Shown here: one piece after another, positions 60,023 to 64,000 of the stretch
Layout of the letters: each line of letters opens with the position of its first letter
How positions within the stretch are numbered: the stretch's first letter is position 1
NCBI RefSeq assembly: GCF_014638275.1
Contig: NZ_BMFJ01000001.1
Coordinates: 1,848,338 to 1,912,337 of the forward strand
Source of the DNA: Primorskyibacter flagellatus
GTDB taxonomy: Bacteria; Pseudomonadota; Alphaproteobacteria; Rhodobacterales; Rhodobacteraceae
DNA length: 64,000 bases
Direction of reading: 5' to 3'
The notes under the pieces: model-generated
Seen by the model: only the letters and a program-made list of their open reading frames with translations
Database searches by the model: none
Told to the model about the DNA's origin: nothing
Program-made: the position numbers and the translations under genes

Positions 60023-60922
60023 TCAGTCTTTGGTGGTGTCTGTGGGCAGGTCGGCCGCGTCGGCCAGATCGGCGTCCGCTTCGTCCTCGTCGTCGTAGTA
60101 GCCTTCGGCGCGGAGCTTTTCCTCGCGCTTGGTTTCGACCCGGCGGACGAGGAAAATGGAGATCTCGTAAAGCCCGTAAACCACGGTGAACAGGATCACC
60201 TGCGTAATGACATCCGGCGGGGTCACGACGGCGGCCAGCACGAGGATGCCGACGACGGCATACTTGCGCACCGTACGCAGCCCGTCGGACGACACCAGCC
60301 CGGCCTTGCCCATGAGGGTCAGAAGGACCGGCAGCTGGAAGCAGAGCCCGAAGGCGACGATGAACTTGATGGTCAGCGACAGGTATTCCTGCGCGGAGCC
60401 CTGAAAGGCGATGCCGGCGATGCCGTTGTCGGCGTCACCGTCGCCCAGCACCGACCCCGGCTGCTGGAAGCCAAGGAAGAAGTCGAAGGCCATGGGCGTG
60501 ACGACGTAATAAGCAAAGGACGCGCCGATGAAAAACATCACCGGGGAGGAGACCAGGAAAGGCAGGAATGCCCCCTTCTCGCTGCGGTAGAGCCCCGGCG
60601 CCACGAAACGCCACATCTGGAACGCGATGTAGGGGAAGGACAGGCAGAGCCCGCCAAGCAGCGATATCGAGATCGCGACGAAGAAGCCTTCCTGCAGCTT
60701 GATAAGGATCAGGCCGCAGTCCCCGGTCTGGCCACGCGCCGCCATGGCATCGCAGAGCGGCTGCGTCAGGAAATTGAAGATCGGGTTCCACACGGTGAAG
60801 CAGATCACCATGCCGATGATGAAGGCGACGGCGGAATGGATCAGCCGGGTGCGCAGTTCGGCCAGATGCTCGATCAGCGGGGCGGAGCTGTCGTCGATCT
60901 CGTCCTGGGGCGCGGCGGTCAT
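60023..60922 (-). CDS. tatC: Twin-arginine translocase subunit TatC
   Basis: 299 residues, six membrane segments. The N-terminal [16 protein letters not shown] is the signal-recognition site. [18 protein letters not shown] and the conserved Pro/Glu-rich loops are standard, with [12 protein letters not shown]-type sequence [13 protein letters not shown] near the end. The tail is acidic and about 35 residues longer than in E. coli. It overlaps tatB by four bases. Confidence 0.97.
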   Translation of the reverse strand: MTAAPQDEIDDSSAPLIEHLAELRTRLIHSAVAFIIGMVICFTVWNPIFNFLTQPLCDAMAARGQTGDCGLILIKLQEGFFVAISISLLGGLCLSFPYIAFQMWRFVAPGLYRSEKGAFLPFLVSSPVMFFIGASFAYYVVTPMAFDFFLGFQQPGSVLGDGDADNGIAGIAFQGSAQEYLSLTIKFIVAFGLCFQLPVLLTLMGKAGLVSSDGLRTVRKYAVVGILVLAAVVTPPDVITQVILFTVVYGLYEISIFLVRRVETKREEKLRAEGYYDDEDEADADLADAADLPTDTTKD

Positions 60923-61602
60923 GCCTTGCCCCCGGTGGATTTGGGCTGTGAGGGTTTGGGCCGGGCCGCCGGACGCGGCTTGGCCGGGACCTTGGCCTTG
61001 GCATCCGTCTTGCCATCAGTCTTGGCGGCCGGTTTCGCGGTGGTCTTGGGTGCAGCGGTTTTGGCAGCGGCCGTCTTGGACTTGGCAGCCGGTTTCTTAG
61101 CGGCGGGCGTCTTTGCTGCGGCGGTCTTGGCTTCGGCCTTCTGTGCCGGGGTCGCCGCTTCGGCCTTGACCGGTGTGGCAGGATCAGCAGGGGCCTTGGC
61201 GGCGGCCTCTTCAGCCGCTTTCGCCGCTGCTTCCGCATCCAGTCGGTTCTGGGCGCGGTCGGCGGTGGCGGCGTGGATCTTCTTGGCGGCCTCGGCGCGT
61301 TCGGCGGCCAGCTTGCCGGTGTGGCTGTCCGGGTCCCACTTGGCGAAGTCGGTCGCATCCTTGACCTTGTCCAGCCCGTATTTCGCCGGGTTGGACAGGC
61401 CACGCAGGGTTTCGGACGCTTCTTTCACGCCGGCCTGGTCGGCGGCGTCCTCCATTGCGCGGGAAAACTCCCGCGCCATGCCGCGCGCCTTGCCCATGAA
61501 CCGGCCCATGTTGCGGAAAAGGACCGGCAGGTCCTTTGGGCCGACCACGATCAGGGCGACGACGCCGATGAGCAGCAGCTCGGTCCAGCCCATTCCGAAC
61601 AT
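60919..61602 (-). CDS. tatB: Twin-arginine translocase subunit TatB
   Basis: 227 residues. One N-terminal membrane segment and amphipathic helix, [20 protein letters not shown], then [20 protein letters not shown], are diagnostic. The long C-terminal region from about residue 105 is Ala/Lys/Pro-rich with repeated [13 protein letters not shown]-type units, typical of alphaproteobacterial TatB and probably disordered. It is second in the tatABC run. Confidence 0.96.
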   Translation of the reverse strand: MFGMGWTELLLIGVVALIVVGPKDLPVLFRNMGRFMGKARGMAREFSRAMEDAADQAGVKEASETLRGLSNPAKYGLDKVKDATDFAKWDPDSHTGKLAAERAEAAKKIHAATADRAQNRLDAEAAAKAAEEAAAKAPADPATPVKAEAATPAQKAEAKTAAAKTPAAKKPAAKSKTAAAKTAAPKTTAKPAAKTDGKTDAKAKVPAKPRPAARPKPSQPKSTGGKA

Positions 61603-61609
61603 GTTGGGG

Positions 61610-61822
61610 TCAGGCCTTGTCTTTTTCTTCCGGCGTCACGTCGCGCGCGCCTTCGGCATGGGCGTCGTCCAGTTCCTTCTGGCCGTCGGTGACGCCCCGT
61701 TTGAACGCGGTGATGCCCTTGCCGACCTCGCCCATGAGCGAGGAGATCTTGCCGCGTCCGAACAGGACCAGCACGACCACGGCGATCAGCAGGAGGCCAG
61801 GAAGGCCGATATTGTTGAGCAT
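61610..61822 (-). CDS. tatA: Twin-arginine translocase subunit TatA
   Basis: 70 residues. The single membrane segment [19 protein letters not shown] with the FGRGK hinge and amphipathic [14 protein letters not shown], followed by an acidic tail, is the TatA signature. It is first in the operon; tatB starts 7 bases later. Confidence 0.97.
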   Translation of the reverse strand: MLNNIGLPGLLLIAVVVLVLFGRGKISSLMGEVGKGITAFKRGVTDGQKELDDAHAEGARDVTPEEKDKA

Positions 61823-62003
61823 AGTCTTCTCTCCCCTGGCGCCGGGCTTGTTCGTCCCGCCCGGCTCGAAAGTCCAGACGTATCTAATGGGTCGGGGCCG
61901 GAAGGGGAAGGTGCAATCCTTGGATTGTGAGAGAAATTGCCTGTGCGGGAGGAGTCAGCGGCGAAGCGTCGCGGGCGCGGAGACGCCCTCGGTTCGGCGG
62001 GGT

Positions 62004-62064
62004 GTCATCCTCGGACCAGATCCGAGGATCTCCCCGGCCAGAGCTCCTCGGATCTGGTCCGTGG
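62004..62064. repeat. Dispersed palindromic element, inverted pair
   Basis: GTCATCCTCGGACCAGATCC with GAGGATCTCC is followed by the inverted AGAGCTCCTCGGATCTGGTC. It lies in the 283-base gap between the ABC ATPase gene end (62106) and tatA start, upstream of tatA. Confidence 0.75.
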
Positions 62065-62105
62065 GTGGCGGACAGCCGGGTGACGACTTGGGATCAGCCT
62101 ATCCT

Positions 62106-63191
62106 CTACCCCGCCGCCGGAAAGACAAAGCATCTGTCGCGCCGGATCGTCAGCCAGAGCGGCTTGCCCGGTTTCGGCAGGAAAACATTCGGCACCGTCG
62201 CCTTGATAAGCGATCCGTCGTGGTCCATCCGGAACTCCACAAGGCTTTCGTTGCCCATGAAGCGCGCACGCACCACGACGCCGCGCGCCGGAGTGCCGTC
62301 CTGCACCGTGGCGAGGGGGCCCGAGCCGTTGCGGTCGAAGTCGATCTTCAGATGCTGCGGGCGTATCACGATGTCCACCGCCTGCCCGTCCGCGACACCG
62401 GGAGCGAGGAACTGGCCGAAGGGCGTTTCAGTCAGCGCCCCCTGAACGGTTCCGCGTATCACGTTGACATCGCTGAAGAAGGCGACGGCTTCGCGGTCCA
62501 CCGGGGCATTGTAGATGTTGTAGGGCGCGCCCTGCTGCACGATCTTGCCGTCCCGCATCAGGGCGATGTCGTCGGCCATGCGCATGGCCTCGTCGGGTTC
62601 ATGGGTCACCAGCAGGACGGCGGTGCCTGAATCCTTGAGCACCGCCAGAGTGGTGTCGCGAATTTCGTCCCGCAGGCGGTTGTCGAGGCCGGAGAAGGGT
62701 TCGTCCATCAGCATGATGCGCGGACCCGGTGCCAGGGCCCGGGCCAGGGCGACGCGCTGCTGTTCCCCGCCCGACAACTCATGCGGCCAGGCGTCGATGA
62801 AGCGGCGCAGGTTGACACGGTCGAGCATGGTTTCCACCCGCGCCCTCCGCTCCGCCGCCGGGCCGGTCAGTCCGAAGGCGACGTTGTCGGCGACCGACAG
62901 GTGCGGAAACAAAGCGAAGTCCTGGAACATCAGACCGATACGGCGGTGTTCGGCGGGGACATGGGTGTGGCTGTCACAGATCACGGCACCGTCGACGAGG
63001 ATCTCTCCGGCGTCCTGGTTTTCGACCCCGGCAATCATGCGCAGCGTCGTGGATTTGCCACAGCCGGAGGGGCCGAGAAGGCAGGTCACCTGCCCCGGCA
63101 GGATCGACAGCGACACGTGATCCACCACCGCGCGGCCCTCGAACCGGCGCGTCAGGTTGCGGATTTCCAGCCTTGGGGTCTGCCCGGTCAC
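62106..63191 (-). CDS. ABC transporter ATPase, FbpC/PotA type
   Basis: 361 residues from a GTG at 63191. Walker A LLGPSGCGKSTTLRMI, Q-loop MFQDFALFPHLSV, signature LSGGEQQRVALARAL, Walker B IMLMDEPFSGLDNRL and the switch VTHEPDEAMRMAD are present. A C-terminal TOBE domain (about 245-361) with GTVQGALTE and MGNESLVEF follows, as in ferric iron (FbpC) transporters. Partner genes are not in the window; they may lie left of the tat genes' partners or elsewhere, so it looks orphan here. Confidence 0.92.
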   Translation of the reverse strand: MTGQTPRLEIRNLTRRFEGRAVVDHVSLSILPGQVTCLLGPSGCGKSTTLRMIAGVENQDAGEILVDGAVICDSHTHVPAEHRRIGLMFQDFALFPHLSVADNVAFGLTGPAAERRARVETMLDRVNLRRFIDAWPHELSGGEQQRVALARALAPGPRIMLMDEPFSGLDNRLRDEIRDTTLAVLKDSGTAVLLVTHEPDEAMRMADDIALMRDGKIVQQGAPYNIYNAPVDREAVAFFSDVNVIRGTVQGALTETPFGQFLAPGVADGQAVDIVIRPQHLKIDFDRNGSGPLATVQDGTPARGVVVRARFMGNESLVEFRMDHDGSLIKATVPNVFLPKPGKPLWLTIRRDRCFVFPAAG

Positions 63192-63282
63192 GCTCTGCCT
63201 TCCTCCCCGAGGGAAACGCTCGGGTTTCGACAGGAGTTATCCCCGGGACGCGCCGGACGCAACCGCGCCGGCGATCAGCAGG

Positions 63283-64000
63283 TCAGGCGATCAGGTCAAA
63301 GGCCGCCTCGGCCCGGATTTCTCCGTTGACCTGAACCAATAGGCGATGCGGGCCGGGATGCAGGCGGAAGGTCGTCGCGTCGCCCTTCAGCGGGTGTCGC
63401 TTGGACAGGCGGAGCGGCTTGCCCGGCGGGATTTCGGCCTGCTTCAGCTTGAACACCTTGCGCCCGGGGCGGCCCGACGGGCGGTGGAATTCGATGATGT
63501 AGTCGACCAGAACGGGCTGCGCGCCCTCGGCGCGAAGGTCGAGGTCGAAGGTCAGCGCGTCACCAACCGCGACCTTCGCGGCGGCCAGCGTGACATCGAC
63601 CGCCACCCCTTTGCCGGAGCCGTACCCGAGCAGGGCCAGCGCCTGCGGATCGCCCGCCTTGACGAGGCCGCGGAGGGCATGGCGCGTCATCCAGTCCAGT
63701 TCCGCCGGGTCCTGTGCCCCGCCCTGCCACGCCCGAAGGCGGTCAAGCACCGTCGCGGCGTCCTTCTTGGCGATGTCGTTGAGGTGGTTGGCGACGGAGC
63801 GGGTGACAAACCGCGTCGGATCGGCGTGCAGGCGGTCCAGCAGCGGCATCGCACGCCCCGGATCGGTGGCGATGCCGACACCCCAGGGCAGCTTGGGCCG
63901 CGTGCCTTCGCTGACCAGACGGCGGACGTGATAGCTGGGGTGCCCGGCCCAGTCCGACAGGCGGTCATAGGTCTCGTCCGGCCAGCGGTTCAGGAAATGG
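63283..64000 (-). CDS. AlkC-like DNA alkylation repair protein, 5' end cut by window edge
   Basis: The visible C-terminal 238 residues hold HEAT-like helices (SYHVRRLVSEGTRPKLPWG, VTRSVANHLNDIAKKDAATV, HALRGLVKAGDPQAL), ending in a beta-rich Ig-like domain (about 100 residues, FRLHPGPHRLLVQVNGEIR near the end). HEAT repeats followed by an Ig-like domain match the AlkC/AlkD glycosylase group, AlkC in particular. It would remove alkylated bases. The start lies beyond 64000. Confidence 0.88.
   Translation of the reverse strand, partial: HFLNRWPDETYDRLSDWAGHPSYHVRRLVSEGTRPKLPWGVGIATDPGRAMPLLDRLHADPTRFVTRSVANHLNDIAKKDAATVLDRLRAWQGGAQDPAELDWMTRHALRGLVKAGDPQALALLGYGSGKGVAVDVTLAAAKVAVGDALTFDLDLRAEGAQPVLVDYIIEFHRPSGRPGRKVFKLKQAEIPPGKPLRLSKRHPLKGDATTFRLHPGPHRLLVQVNGEIRAEAAFDLIA

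Noticed and set aside
59690-61930. A 746-codon plus-strand frame opposite DUF815 and tatABC
   Set aside because: Antisense to four recognised genes and made of low-complexity composition mirrored from the tatB tail.
1-64000. CRISPR array, prophage, insertion sequence, tRNA or rRNA
   Set aside because: No regularly spaced direct repeats, integrase/transposase genes, or cloverleaf/rRNA-like sequence were found on either strand by eye.

Overview
The window looks like chromosomal DNA of a Rhodobacteraceae (Roseobacter-type) alphaproteobacterium. It is GC-rich and densely packed, with many 4-base ATGA overlaps. The gene neighbourhoods are typical of that family: DUF6524 next to secG and pyrG; the fpr/DUF934/cysH/cysI/DUF2849/cysG sulfur operon; tatABC with a DUF815 ATPase; surE-pcm-nlpD; and a VPLPA-type C-terminal sorting signal. 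I see no rRNA, tRNA, insertion sequence, prophage or CRISPR array. Two genes are cut by the window edges: purA at the left and an AlkC-like DNA repair gene at the right.

Layout. 1-4.1 kb: purA, DUF6524, secG, pyrG. 4.1-10 kb: a secreted choice-of-anchor L protein with a VPLPA tail, small periplasmic proteins, ppk2, a TerB-like protein and a cytoplasmic PhnD-like protein. 10.1-19.2 kb: a nine-gene set with an amino-acid-type ABC transporter (ATPase, binding protein, two permeases), an embedded alpha/beta hydrolase, two glutamine-synthetase-like ligases, a class I glutamine amidotransferase and a FAD amine oxidase. It reads as uptake plus gamma-glutamylation catabolism of an amine. 19.2-20.5 kb: a lone DegT-type aminotransferase behind a possible Pho box. 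20.8-26.5 kb: assimilatory sulfate reduction with a divergent Lrp-type regulator. 27-27.6 kb: infC with an AUA start and a strong terminator. 27.6-34.6 kb: MoxR/VWA/XdhC/molybdopterin-binding proteins resembling a CoxDEF maturation set, interrupted by a VOC protein and a large OmpA-like protein, with no Mo-hydroxylase structural genes in view. 34.8-41.7 kb: a surface-glycan-like island with three glycosyltransferase-2 domains, two sulfotransferase-like domains (one fused to a glycosyltransferase), an FkbM methyltransferase and a hydrolase-fold protein without an evident nucleophile. 41.8-45.9 kb: pyrC, pyrE, dnaB, a GNAT. 46-52 kb: a DUF1194 VWA protein, alr, mlaE-mlaF, a PqiA-like protein, radA. 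52-55.7 kb: cvpA, purF, a PilP/GspC-like fragment, an SDR, DUF1801. 56-61.8 kb: surE-pcm-nlpD, then DUF815 and tatABC on the other strand. 62.1-64 kb: an FbpC-type ABC ATPase and the AlkC-like gene.

The least conventional stretches are the sulfotransferase/glycosyltransferase island, the Cox-like maturation set without an enzyme, and the amine-catabolism operon with its embedded hydrolase. Two families of dispersed intergenic repeats recur: a short element lying directly after several stop codons, and a palindromic element with the core GTCATCCTCGG..TTGA..CCGAGGATC. Function calls rest on motifs and family knowledge read by eye; no database search was possible.
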